A stretch of 19,217 bases of DNA from Gonium pectorale (taxonomy: Eukaryota; Chlorophyta; Chlorophyceae; Chlamydomonadales; Volvocaceae), in assembly GCA_001584585.1 (NCBI GenBank), contig LSYV01000025.1:4219-23435 (forward strand), read 5' to 3'. The notes beneath the pieces are model-generated. The model was given only the letters and a program-made list of their open reading frames with translations. It searched no databases and was not told the DNA's origin. Position 1 is the first letter of the stretch. Each line of letters opens with the position of its first letter. Of the stretch, positions 1 to 10,551 are shown one piece after another. A program made the translations under genes and the position numbers.

Positions 1-296
1 CCCCCCACGGGGGGGCGAACAGCGGTGGCGGCAGCGCCTCCGCCCGGCCCCCGGGGGGGAGCCGCTTGCCGCGGCGCATGACGTGCCGTCCCTGCGGCCC
101 TCCCCCGCCCTTGCCCGCCCCGCCCCGGGCCGCCACTGTAATCGCTTCTCTAGGTCGTGAACTTTTGGTGCCTGCCGCCGGCCGCATCCCCCCCTCGGGA
201 GGACATGCACCCCCGGCACCCCTGCTACGAACGCCTTCCAGTCCTCTGACCCCCTATCCAAATCTCCTCCCCACCCCCTTACACTCACACACGCAG
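1..296 (+). other. Probable intron upstream of the first visible exon
   Basis: This GC-rich stretch has no recognisable protein signal. It ends in a pyrimidine/CA-rich run followed by CACACACGCAG at 286-296, a good 3' splice acceptor for the exon that begins at 297. An upstream exon could lie within the first 100 bases, but I cannot support a donor there. Confidence 0.45.
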
Positions 297-1090
297 CTCA
301 TCGTGTTCGGTCTGTCGCTGTTCGTCAAGTCGAACAACGCCGCGCGCGCCTCGCTGCTGGCTCGGGGCATCCCCGGCCTCATCGCCATGCTGGGCGGGCT
401 GCTGCCCACGCTGGGGGACTACTACGGGGACGCGGAGAGCCTCAAGGTGGACGGGGCGCCCGGGGGGGGAGGGCGCCCGGAGTTGACGCAGGGGTTGGGT
501 TGGGGACTCCCCCTGGGAGGACTGTAATGCGAGGGGCGGGGTGGCACTTGCAGGGCATGTGGAGGCGCGGAGAGGATGGAGCATTTGGAGCGGCCGGGTA
601 ATGCGGGGCGGGACGGCGGCGGCCTTGGCCTCCCCTTGGGGGCGTTGAGCGGGGGAGCGGGGACGGAAAGGCAGGAGTGGGGCGGGTGCCGCCCGGCGTG
701 CTGCTCGTTCCAGGTCCGCGCCCAACCCCGTCGCCCCACTCCGTCCAACTCCCTGCAACCCCGCAAGCTACTCGCTCGTCCACCTGTGAACTCGTGGACA
801 GAGGACAGGGGAAGAGCCCCCGCTGGCCCCCCGCCTTTGTGTGCGGCACAACATCCCACCCCCGACCCCGGTCCGCGCTGCTGCCCATCCCCCCACCCGA
901 CTGAGTAATTCCCACCCCACCCGCCCCGGCACCGCAGGAGCGCAAGGACGCCGTGGACGCGGCGGCGCGGAAAGCCGCCAAGGCGGCGCTGGCTGCGGCG
1001 GCCCCGGCCGCCTCCGCTGCGTCGTCGTCTAGCGGCGCCAAGGAGGCGGCCCTCTCGGGCAGCGGCAGCGGCGCCGGGGGCCGGTCGTAA
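297..1090 (+). CDS. 3' end of an unrecognised protein (last two exons)
   Basis: Two exons are proposed: 297-446 and 938-1090, stop TAA at 1088-1090. The acceptor is CACGCAG ending at 296, the donor is AAG|GTGGAC at 446/447, and the second acceptor is CACCGCAG ending at 937. Both junctions are phase 0, so the frame is kept. The first exon encodes 50 residues with a hydrophobic start (LIVFGLSLFV), then KSNNAARASLLARGIPGLIA and a Leu/Gly-rich segment. This could be an armadillo-type helical repeat or a membrane-associated helix. The second exon encodes 50 residues with a charged start (ERKDAVDAAARKAAKAA) followed by a disordered Ala/Ser/Gly tail. I do not recognise the family. The gene starts to the left of the window. 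It converges on the minus-strand gene ending at 6135. The donor is not the strongest consensus, so the exact first-exon end is the weakest part. Confidence 0.55.
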
Positions 1091-2150
1091 TGGACGCGGC
1101 GCGGCGCGGGGGATGGGGGTGGGGCAGGAGACGTCGTTGGCTGCGTGGGCTATCGCAGCACGGGGGGGCGTCAAGCGCTTTTGCGGAGGCGGGAGGGCGG
1201 GGGGCAGACATGGCTCGAGGAAGGGATGGGCGGGCCGGGGAGAAGCGGGGAGCGGGGGCAGGGGCAAGAAGGGGGCGCTCTCGCGCGGGGGCGGGGGCGT
1301 GACGCTGCCCGACGACGGTGCGGCTGCTGCTCCGGGCCCGCCGCGGTGGCGGCCGGCGCAAGCGGCCCGCGCTGGGGCTGCCGGAGTGTGCGGTGGCGGG
1401 CTGATGGCGGGGTGGCTGGCGGCGCGCAGAGATGGCGGGGCGGCTGGGCGGGGGGCTGCAAGCTGTGGGAAGCTGCCGCGTGAATGGCACTGCGATGCGG
1501 TACGGTGCCAACGGTGCCGCATGCATGGTACGGTGGTTGACGGTCGGTTGTTTCTCGTGGCGGCCGCTTTTTGCGCACCGCACCGCGCCGCGCCGCATGG
1601 CCCCAGGTTCCGCGAATATGGCGCGCTGGCAGTTCTGTGGCGGCAGTCCACGGGCGGTAGGTTGCTTCAATACATTGCGAGGCGGCGTGGCGGCAGTGGC
1701 TGCCGCTGCCCACCCGCCGCTGGTGCTCAGTGGAGGCGGAAACCGGGCTGCGACAAGGCCACCTCTCCCGCCAGTCCCGGTGCAAAGCCCATGCGAACGC
1801 GCCACGGATGGGACGGGGCGGTGTTCCGCATTACCATGGGTGGCTAGCGGGCGGACCCGCGCGAGGCTTGTATCTCATCGCAAGCTATACGGCACGCACT
1901 CGGCGGGAAGCCGTCCCAGTTTCAAATCAGCGCGTCGTGTGTGAGGTACCGGTAAAGCATATGTATTGAGACAGGGAGCGCATGAGGCCGCGCCCAGTCG
2001 CTGCCCAGTTTTGTTGCGTGGGAGAGGGCACGGTTTGCTGCAGAGGAGGAGGAGGGGAGAGTTGAGCGCGAGAGAGCCGAGAGCGAGCTGCGCGCTGTGA
2101 GTCCTTGTGACCCGCGGGTCGAGTGTGAGAGAGGGGCGGCGGATGAGCGT
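1091..2150 (+). other. Probable 3' UTR of the plus-strand gene; no coding exon seen
   Basis: After the stop at 1090 the plus strand is strongly G-rich, with GT-rich patches (for example 1495-1560). Open frames here are proline/arginine/glycine-rich products of GC bias with no domain-like features. I found no TGTAA on the plus strand before about 2.7 kb, so the transcript end cannot be placed. The compositional bias fits a transcribed 3' UTR on this strand. Confidence 0.35.
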
Positions 2151-5100
2151 GGGCGCACCAGGCAGTGTCCTGTCGGCCATCGCGGAGGGATGCCTAGCCG
2201 AGTCAGTCCACGGGCGCGCAGCATGGCAAATCGCCAGAATGCGAGGGAGAGGGGCATGCTCCTCGAGACTTCGCTTACAGGCGGTCCAGCCTTCCACATC
2301 ACGTTTTCTACCAACGCCCTGCAAGAGCCGCGGCCAACGCGCCGCGCGGGAGGTATCGCACTCCGCAAACAGGTCACGCGCGCGCCCGGGTACGGGTACG
2401 GGCCCACCACCGTCATCCGCCTTTGCGCTCGCTCCGCCCGCCCGCCGCTCCCCATGGCCGGCACGCCGATGCCACCGGTTCAAGGCAGCAGCACTGCGCG
2501 GCCAGGAGCGGCCCGGCACACCACACCTCCTCTCGCTCCCACTGTATTCCAGCCCTGGGAGGGTCGACGCTGGCCGTTGGGGGCCACCAACCGGCACTCG
2601 ACTATTAGGGGGAGGGGACCCGCCCTGACCCCGCTCGCCAATCGGCGGGTCGGGTAAGCTATGGATAGGGCATCATTACCATCCTCGTCTAGCGTAGGGG
2701 CCATGCACACCAGGGACCCAGTTTGGTCAACAAGTCAAGCGGCTATCTCGGCGCCCCATCTTTCACGCCGTCTCCAAAGCCCACACCGCGCCAACGCTGG
2801 CCGCGAGGCTCGAGTATTCTGTACGTACGGCCGTGCGCGGCCGTTATGTAGGTGGGCAGTGGCGGGGAGCAGCGCCACGTCGAGCCTCGGCGCGCAAACC
2901 CGGCAGGCACCCGGCAGGCAGCCGGAAGGCCAGCATCGCATTTTGCGCCGGACATCAAAACCATGTAGGGGGAGGGGAGACCGATGAAATGCGGCCCCGC
3001 CCCCACCCCCTGGGGCCGACAAAAGAAGGCCCCCGTGCCCCGCCGTGCCCGGTACTGCCGTTGCGCATTCGCGGCGTCCTCCACCGGGCAGGCCATCAGC
3101 GCGTCGGCTGATACCCGAAACACACACGCAAACACACACCCAACCAATGAACGACACTGCACTGCAATGGAGCTACGCCACCCGGGGCCGCGGCGCTCGC
3201 GGTCACCCGGGGGGCCTGCCAGCCTCCACACAGACCATCCCTGCGCTGCAAAAACTGACTGACTCGCTCTTGGCACGATTGCGCCCGCACTTTTGGCGCG
3301 ACGTGACGCGGCTTGGCCACCCCCTCCCACACACATATACCCAGGGTGGGCACGACCCACATGGCGGGCGGCTTTTGGTCCCGCAGAAGACCGGCACGCA
3401 TGCACGACACCTGCGTGTCCCAACAAACAACAACCGATGAAGTGTCCGCAGCGCGGCCCGGGTCCGCTCCACCCGACACACGCGTACCAAGCCTCAGCAA
3501 TGCACACTTCGCGACACATACGGATGGGGGCACACGACACGACACACGCCCAAGAGTGCAGCGCACTTAACTCTATTGGGGTCCGTCCCTCTGCCGGCGG
3601 CCGCCCTTCCGGTGCGGCGCAAATGATGATGCACCCCCCGCACCGCACGGCACGGGGCCCCTCAAATCCCGCCTGCGAGATGTCCCCCAAGATGGATGCC
3701 TCCCCTCGACACATAAGGTTGCGTCACTGCCCCGCCGTCTGCCCAGACAGCCGCGCACTGCTCTCTCTGCGCGACAGACAGGCGGGCGCACGAAAAGGCA
3801 GGCGAGAGCAACGCAGCGCGGCACAAGGTATGTTATGGACAACCCACACGTAATCCGACGTTGAGTTCAACGGCAACGACCCATGGGCCGGTTGGGCCGG
3901 TTGTGCAGAGGCAGCGGGCTGCGAGGCCGGCGGCCCTCCACATGCCGGGGCAAAGCGAAGTGCAGTCAGCACAACCACCATCACCAGCGCGAGGGGAGCC
4001 GGCCGCCCAGGTTGGCCACATGTACGGCACGTATGGACACGGGCTGATACACACACACGGCCTCGTACACACAGGGGACGCCCATTTGGCTGACTGTTGG
4101 TTGTTGGGTAAGGCATGGAGGAGAAAAGCCTCCCCATCGGCCAATCAGTAGCACACGAGGTCGCTGGTTCGGCTGCAGCATAACCTCACAGACCCTGCGC
4201 CGCAGCCGTACAGTCGTACATACACATGCACTGAATTACGATGTGCTGTACCGGACGGGACGCACCACACACACTACATCACACCGCGTCGCACCATCGG
4301 CCGCTGAATGTAAGTGCCGAGGCCATTCCTCTCACACACCACCAGTAGGGGACACTTGCGGGCACCGCGTACGCGAGGCTTCGGTACAACGGTACGGCAT
4401 GGCAATCAAACACCTGTACTCATCAAACGCAAGACGCTGAATGGCTCCAACCGTTGGCAAAGACAGGTCGGGGCGGCGGTGCGCCAGCGGCCCGGCCCAC
4501 GCGTCCATGCCCACAGCCGCGAGCTGCAGTACCCGTCAGGACCCTCTGCCGCGCACCCTGTCCGGACTGGATCAGCGCCGGGTGGTCAGTAGACCGTATA
4601 AGGAGGCCCCCACCGCCCCTTGCGCCTGTCCGGATCCGAGAGACAAAGGCACATCCCATGACAGGGCGCGGCTCGGGGAGCGCAGGCGCGGGGCCGGCCG
4701 TGGCGTCGGGGCCTGGCGCCGGCCCTTGCGAGGGTGGGCCCGCGCGCCGGCATCGCCCGCACACACCGCTGCGGCTGCCGCCGCAGCCACACCCCAGGTA
4801 TGAAGGATCTGAATCTGAGGACCCCCGCAATCGCAACATTCGTGCGCATGCGCGCACTGCGAACCCGCGGGGTTTGTTGTCCGAGGAGCTTTTCTACCCG
4901 ACCCAACAATACACTACACACACCACACCAAACAGACCGACCGACAACAAACAATGCGCCCCTGCCTGCTCGCTGGCGGGCGGGCGGCGACCATTTTTGC
5001 ATATTTTGCACGTTTTTTCGATGGGGCTTCAGCATGCATCTCCGGCAGGTGGCCAATGAACACACCCCGCGCGGAACGCGGCAGCTGCTGGGGCCCCGCC

Positions 5101-6134
5101 CCGATAGAACCCCCGCTCGTGCAGGCACGGAGTCTGGGACGAGAACCCGCAAACTGCCCCCCAACAAAGACAGCACGACGCGCCGAAGTGCCCATACACC
5201 GGTAAAAGGAATGCCAAATGCGTAACACACGCAGATGAAAGTTAAGTACAACTCGGGGCGGCTCGCAGAGCCGTCCCGGGGGCGATCCTGGCTTCACCGT
5301 ACCCGAGGCAACAAACGGCGGCAACAACCTTGAATCCCGCCCATCCAGACAGGGCCCGTTCCCTCACACCCCCCTCCGCCCCCGCGCGACGCTCCTCACT
5401 CCACTACACGAACGCAAAATGCCACACAGCCCCCTCGGGGTCCATTTCCCGAGGAACGACGGGAGCCCTGCCCCCTGCAGCCGAGCCGCCGCGCTGCCCC
5501 GCAGCATCATCACCGGTATCAGAGCACCGAGGAGGCAGGGCGCCACGATGCCGAGACGTGGCAAATAGCAGGCGTGCCTGCGCCATCCACGTTTCCGGCC
5601 CGAAGTGGGCCATCAGGAAGCATGGGCACCGCAGGGCACAGAAGGAAGAAGGGGGCCAGCGCCGGCACTACCTGCCCTCCGCGAAAGGGCCATGCAGGAT
5701 GGGGGAAACCGCGCAGATAGAAAAAAACATTCCGAGACAGCACCGCAAGCAGAGCATCGGCAGTCCGCCGGGGCCTGTGCCTAACCGCCCTTGAGTACTC
5801 GTCTCGCCTCCACTGACAAAAGTCGGCAGCGCCGCTCGGCTAATCCCGGAGACTTGTGAACAAGTTGACCGCCTGGCTGGCTGAGGAAAGTCAAAATCGC
5901 CACCACGAGTCTTTTTGGCGGAGCGCCCGTCGCCGCCCGTCGCCACCGGCCTTCGGCAGCGACGTGACGCACGACGCGCGGGCGCCCCTAATTTTGTACG
6001 TGAGAAGAAGTACGCACCGCCCGATAGAGCCCGGGCAATGAGCCACCCACCCAGCCACCGCCGACGTACAGCGGCGGGCGGAGGGAGGAGCTTCCACGGC
6101 CACGGCCACGGCCGCAGTGGATCGCCTCTGCCGC
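2151..6134 (-). other. Long non-coding stretch, probably 3' UTR/downstream region of gene A
   Basis: About 4 kb with no convincing exon on either strand. On the plus strand it is rich in C and A, with repeated CA tracts (for example around 3120-3145, 4050-4070, 4262-4285 and 4905-4930), so the minus strand is TG-rich, as expected for a minus-strand 3' UTR in green algae. A CCACGG hexamer is repeated three times at about 6095-6112, just past gene A's stop. The only TGTAA I see on the minus strand is at 2275-2279, which would make the 3' UTR unusually long (about 3.9 kb). A non-coding RNA or an unrecognised small gene here cannot be excluded. Confidence 0.35.
2275..2279 (-). terminator. TGTAA polyadenylation-type motif, possible end of gene A transcript
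   Basis: The minus strand reads CTGTAAGCG. TGTAA is the polyadenylation signal of many chlorophycean genes. It is the first TGTAA found downstream of gene A's stop (6135) and lies near the switch in strand composition, so it may mark the meeting point of the two convergent transcripts. A single pentamer is weak evidence. Confidence 0.2.
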
Positions 6135-9100
6135 TCACGAGCGGACGGCCACCACCATCTCGGCGCCGTCACGGCCGTAGGCGCCCATGCCGCCGCCGCA
6201 CAGGTCGCGGAGGTCAATCAGGTGGCTGGCAGCGGTGGGCGGGGGTGCACCGGCGGCGCCAACGAGCACGCCGTCGACGCCGGACCCTGTCGCCAGGTGC
6301 GAGAGGGCAGTGTTGAGGCGGCCCAGGCTGGCCGCGGCGACCTCGCGGGCGCGACGGTTGGCCTCCTGGTGCGCCTCCCACACCTGAGGAGTGCGGGATT
6401 CAGAGATGAGTCGCGTGCGGAGGACGCAGGAGCCAGACAAAGCGCGTCAGGCCTCCACGGACTCCGAACAGCCAGACAGCGGAAGCGGCCGGTTCAGGGT
6501 GGGGACATCAATGGTGAAGCGCAGCGCGCACCCTCATGGCCTCGCCTCAGACGGGCGGGTTGCGGCCAGTAGAGCAGCACAGACATCTGCATTCCTGTGC
6601 GTGCTAGTGCCCCGCCCCGCCCCCCCCTTGGCCACCCACACACGCACCTGGCTGACCGCCTGGTACGCCGCATCCGCCGCGACGGCTTCGCAGCTGGCAC
6701 GGCTAGCCTGGCGGCCCAGCACGACCAGTGGCGCCACGGCCGCCTCGGACAGAAGCGGAGCCTGCGCGGGGGCCGTCGCCGGTGCCGCAGGCTGCTGGTG
6801 CTCGGGCGGCGCCAGCAGGGCGGGCAGGCAGTCCAGGACGCTGCGCGCGATGGTGCCGGGGGCCAGGGTGTCGGGGCTGTAGCGCTCCACCGCCGCGGCC
6901 AGCGCGGGCAGGTCAGCGGCTCCCGAGACGGGGACGCACTCGGCGGCGGGTCCGGCCTGGAGCTGCGGAAGGGCGGCGGAACGGCGGTGTGCGCGAGGGA
7001 GGGCTCAAGTCAGCTGGGAGCCTCAGGGCTGCGCTCATGCTGAGTCCCTGAGCTTTCTTTAAACTGTAACGCCGGCTTGCCACGCCCCCCCTCCACGCCG
7101 GCCCCCTCTCCCCTCCATCCCTGCCCGCCTCCACCTGCACCTCGTCGAACAGGTCGCTGCCCGCCATGCAGCCGCCCAGTCCGAAGTCCACCTCCACCGC
7201 CACCAGTGGGGTGTACTCGTCGTCGTCCAGCGAGCCCACGCCCGAGCAGCCGCCGTAAAAGCACATGTCGTCGGACATCGAGCCGCCGCCGCCATAGCAC
7301 GAGCCGCAGCCCGCCATGCCCGCCGGCAGGCCACAGTCCGCGCCGCCGCAGCTGGCGCGCGCACTGGGGGAGACGGGCGCCGACACGATGTGCGCGCACG
7401 AGGCGTCCGCACAGGACGCAGAGGCACATCTTCCGTCGCCGCTGACGGCGGGGCCCGCTAGCGCCGGCTCCTCGTCGTCCGCCGCCGCGGCAGCGTCCTG
7501 CAGTTCGCGCAGCTGGTCGTCTGCACCGCAGGGGCCCGCGCCGTCGTCTGCCATGGCCAGGCCCATGCTCATCCAGGCACACGCGTCGGCCTCGGCCTCG
7601 GGTATCATGCCGGCCGAGGGATCACAGGGCACGCAGGGCAGCGCAGACATGAGGCCAGCATCCGCGAAGCCGACGGCGGCTGCCGCCACGGGGGCCGGCG
7701 GCAGCGGCAGTGGCGTCTCGCAGCCGAAGCTGATCGCCGTGGCCGCGTCCACGGCAGCAGAGGGCACGACGCCGCTGTCCGTGAAGACCGAGGGGGACAG
7801 CAGCAGCGGCGCATGGGCGGGCATCAGCTGGTACGGCAGCACGGGCAGGGGGGCAAAGGGACACCCGGCGGCGGCGGCCGCCGCCGCGACGGAGGCGTCC
7901 GCCTCGCCGTCCACCAGCACCTCCACCTCCAGCGGCGCCTGGGCCGGCCCCATGGCCTCAGCCGGCTCCGTCTGCGCGGGGCTGTCGGACGAGGCGTCCA
8001 GGGAGGAGTTGTGGGGGCTGGCGCCCGAGCCCGAGCTGCCGCGGCAAGCGGGGCCGCCTGCGAGCGGGGCCGCCTGGGGCACGGCCAGCGGCGGGTCGGC
8101 GTCCCGCTCAACGCCCTCCACCTCCACGCCGTCATCGCCCTCCATGAGCTGCATCTCCAGCTCCTCGCTGTTCAGCGGGAACACGCCGGTCCGCGCGTAG
8201 GCGGCCGTGCGGCTGGCAGACATGAGGGCGGCCTGGGGGGAGGGGGGACAACAAGCGAGGGGTGGCGGCACGGAGCGGGGAAACAGTGTGCAAGGGGTGG
8301 GCGCTTGGGTATCGGGCGGTGGCGACCTGCAAGCAGCACGTGACCTCTATGACGTCGGCATCGGACTGGTTATGAGGTTGCAAAACACCTCGAAACCCAT
8401 CTGCACTCCCTACGCCGGAAGCGGCAAGCCGCCTCCCCATCGCCCTGCCCATCCCACCTGGCGTAGCGGGCGCTGCGAGGTCTCCTCGGCGGCATGGGCT
8501 GCGGCAGAGCGCACGGATGCGCGGGGCGGGGGTGCCGCCTCGGACCTCGACGTCTGCAGCGGCGATCGGGCGCGACGTGTCAGTGAGTGACGCCATCAGC
8601 TGACATTCTGAAAGGAACAGGCACCATGTGGGTCGACCCACATCGGCCCTGCTCCGCACAACCACCCTGCACAGCAGCCAGTCAGCGGCCAGACGCCCCA
8701 AACAGAGATCGACAGGGACTCCCGTGATAGCGCAGCTATTGGCGGCACGAAAACCACCCCCCTTCCCCTCCACTCGGGCCGCCCCTGCCGCCCACCTTGG
8801 ACGTCCGGCCGTTCCGTGCGCCCGAGCCGCACGAGGGCCGCGAGAGGCCGCTGCTGACGGCGCGCTTGTTGGCGCGCTGCTGCGCACGCCCGTAGCGCAC
8901 GCCGCAGGCATTGCAGAGCGTCTTGGGACCGGCCGGGCCCTCGCGCCACTGTGAGAGTGAACCGGGGGCACAGCCAAGCGCGCAACACAGTTAGGCACTC
9001 TTCGCCCTGATTCACCGGACTCGTGCGTTCGGCGGCGCCAGCGGAGGGAGCATGTGGAGATGCCACGGGAGGGCCAGCGCATGCTTACTCGGCTTTCCCC

Positions 9101-10397
9101 ATATGCTAAGCGACGTCAGGCTGCTGCCACTCATCGCCAAACCAAAACCCCACGCCCCCCCCCCCACGCGCATCCGCCGCACCTGCGGCGTCTGCGTGGC
9201 GCCGCACTCGACGCAAGTGCGCCCGCTGACCAGCTTGCCGGTCCGGCGCATGGGCGCGGCGGGTTGCTCCTCGACGAAGCGCTGCCGCTTCACATCGTCG
9301 CTGTCCGCCACCACCTCCACCTGACCAGCAAGCCCGGGCTTTGCACGTTTTCCGAGCCGCTTTCCGTTGTTGGCGGCCAGCAGGTCCGCTGTGGGATGAA
9401 TGAAAACATATACAAGTCGGAAAGGAAGGAGCAAGGGTGCGATGCGACACCGCAGCAGGCAGACATTCCATTGTTTAGATAACAAAAGTATTTGCATTGC
9501 TCACCAAATTCGGGGAACGGGATAATGCACTTCTCGCTCTGCTTGTAGACGCCTCGGCAGAAGAACCAGTCGACGGAGTCCATGCCGCAGCTCGTGGCCA
9601 TGCGACAGGCCTGCACATGCGAGGCAGATTTAGCTCGTGCGGCCAGGCAGCGGGGCTTGGGGGGTATCTTAGGCCCGCGCACCTCTTCGTAACACGGGGC
9701 CTTCAAGACGAGCGCCTTGCCGCTAATGCAGCCGATGGGGTTGACGTCAGTCTCCTCGAGGGCCACCACCTCCTTGGCTAGGCTCTGCGGGTTGTGCTCA
9801 TCGTCCAGGCCACTGACGTCCGCGACGTCAAGGTGCGAGCGCCGCTCGAACCATGCCACCTGGATAGGACACACAGGACAAAATACATGGCCATGCCGGC
9901 CACGGCGCAGCAGGGACCGCAGCTCGAACGAGACCCCCGACTTCAAAAAACAGGCACACGCCAGGAAGACCGAAGGCCGCCCCGTAAGACGCATGAGGGT
10001 TGCCCCCATGGCCATTGGCATACTGACAGGGTTGCGGCGGGCTGCTTGGCGGGAGCCGGGTGTCGCGTGTCCCAAAAAGGCGCGCGTTTCCCTCCCCGCG
10101 GCCGCTACGGCTTCCCGCTCTCCCCGAACCAGCCGAGCCTGCCTGGCCTCATTGCTGCCTCACCTCGACGCAGTGCGGGTCTGCCGCCTGGCCCCGCGTG
10201 AGCTGGAAACAAGAGAGCACCTGGGCGACGTAGTGCTGCCCCTGCGACTCGTCCTCAGGAAAAAGGAAAGCGCAGTCTCCCACGCGGTACTCGATGCCAT
10301 TCAGGCTGAAGCCAGCGAAGTCCAGGCGTTCCGTTGTGGGGCCAGTGCTTGGCAGGGGCGGCCCGATAAAGAAGAACTCCACCTGGGCGCTGGACAT
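6135..10397 (-). CDS. Gene A: BAH-domain / GATA zinc-finger protein, 875 aa, nine exons
   Basis: Exons in transcript order: 10397-10164, 9859-9683, 9610-9505, 9388-9183, 8948-8796, 8553-8458, 8232-7141, 6962-6648, 6383-6135 (stop TGA). All introns are GT-AG with consistent phases (phase 1 only after exon 3). The start is the first in-frame ATG (MSSAQVEF) of the BAH exon. Residues about 30-172 form a BAH domain: motifs [32 protein letters not shown] and DWFFCRGVY. Residues about 180-191 are basic ([11 protein letters not shown]), a likely nuclear signal. The GATA finger uses C231, C234, C253 and C256 (CX2C-X18-CX2C) with [19 protein letters not shown], the plant-type pattern. Residues about 325-688 are acidic, Ala/Pro/Ser-rich and Cys-rich; residues 689-875 are Ala-rich and probably helical. 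The likely role is a nuclear, DNA- and chromatin-binding regulator. Exon 6 is supported by phase and the paralog only; exon 7 could instead end at 7135. Confidence 0.85.
7141..8232 (-). other. Gene A exon 7: 364-codon acidic, Cys-rich C-terminal region
   Basis: This single exon supplies over 40 percent of the protein. It follows a CCCCCCAG acceptor at 8233-8240 and ends with GAG|GTGCAG at 7141/7140, or CAG|GTGGAG at 7135/7134. It opens with an acidic block containing [15 protein letters not shown], continues as Ala/Pro/Ser low complexity, and contains nine cysteines within about 65 residues (roughly 593-657), including CGSC and CFYGGC, then SLDDDEYTP. The composition suggests an activation or interaction region. 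The cysteines do not match a metal-binding pattern I recognise. Gene B has no equivalent. Confidence 0.75.
8626..8643. repeat. Perfect 18-bp palindrome in gene A intron 5
   Basis: ATGTGGGTCGACCCACAT is its own reverse complement. It sits in the intron between exons 5 and 6 of gene A. It could be a protein-binding site, a small hairpin or chance in GC-rich DNA. Confidence 0.9.
8796..9388 (-). other. Gene A exons 4-5: GATA zinc finger split by an intron
   Basis: Exon 4 (9388-9183) ends with [13 protein letters not shown] and exon 5 (8948-8796) begins [19 protein letters not shown]. The phase 0 intron (9182-8949) falls exactly between the first cysteine pair with its TPQ and the tryptophan of the finger loop. 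Gene B has an intron at the identical position. The finger binds one zinc and, by family knowledge, recognises GATA-core DNA in the nucleus. Confidence 0.85.
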
Positions 10398-10546
10398 GAT
10401 GGTGTGCAATGGTAGTAGGAGGTGATGGACTGAAAGAGGGGAGGCGAGTCGGGCAGGATGAGGACACGAAGAGGCAAGGCTATGCCGTGCAGACTGAGCG
10501 AGCCGCGCGAGCCAAAGCGCGCCATCGAGGCGACGCTATCATATAT
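10398..10546 (-). promoter_or_regulatory. Probable 5' leader/promoter region of gene A
   Basis: Only about 150 bp separate gene A's start codon from the TGTAA motif assigned to gene B, so the promoter and leader of gene A must be compact or overlap gene B's 3' UTR. On the minus strand a TATATGATAG stretch lies about 140-150 bp before the ATG (about 10546-10537). A pyrimidine tract ending in CAG (CCCCTCTTTCAG, about 10440-10429) resembles a splice acceptor, so a 5' UTR intron is possible. Confidence 0.35.
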
Positions 10547-10551
10547 TTACA
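10547..10551 (-). terminator. TGTAA polyadenylation-type motif for gene B
   Basis: The minus strand reads GCTGTAAATATATG. It is the clearest TGTAA downstream of gene B's stop at 11256 and gives a 3' UTR of about 700 bases, normal for chlorophycean genes. It partly overlaps the AT-rich stretch that could serve as gene A's TATA-like element. Confidence 0.45.

Noticed and set aside
422..1651. Long minus-strand open frame (about 409 codons)
   Set aside because: It lies antisense to the two proposed plus-strand exons. It is Pro/Arg/Ala-rich without any domain-like stretch, which is typical of stop-poor GC-rich DNA.
2470..2495. GGTTCAAGG, resembling a tRNA B box
   Set aside because: No A box, cloverleaf or anticodon arm can be found at the right spacing.
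2743..3714. Minus-strand open frame of about 323 codons in the convergent gap
   Set aside because: The composition is erratic (many Cys, Arg, Gly and Trp), with no recognisable motif, no paralog in the window and no flanking exons with matching phase. A TG-rich 3' UTR explains it better, although I cannot fully exclude it.
8132..9082. Minus-strand frame of about 316 codons overlapping gene A exons 5-7
   Set aside because: It reads the GATA exon in the wrong frame. The spliced model gives a perfect CX2C-X18-CX2C finger instead.
10149..10409. Start at 10409 for gene A
   Set aside because: That codon is TTG. The first ATG in frame is at 10397, and this is a eukaryotic gene.
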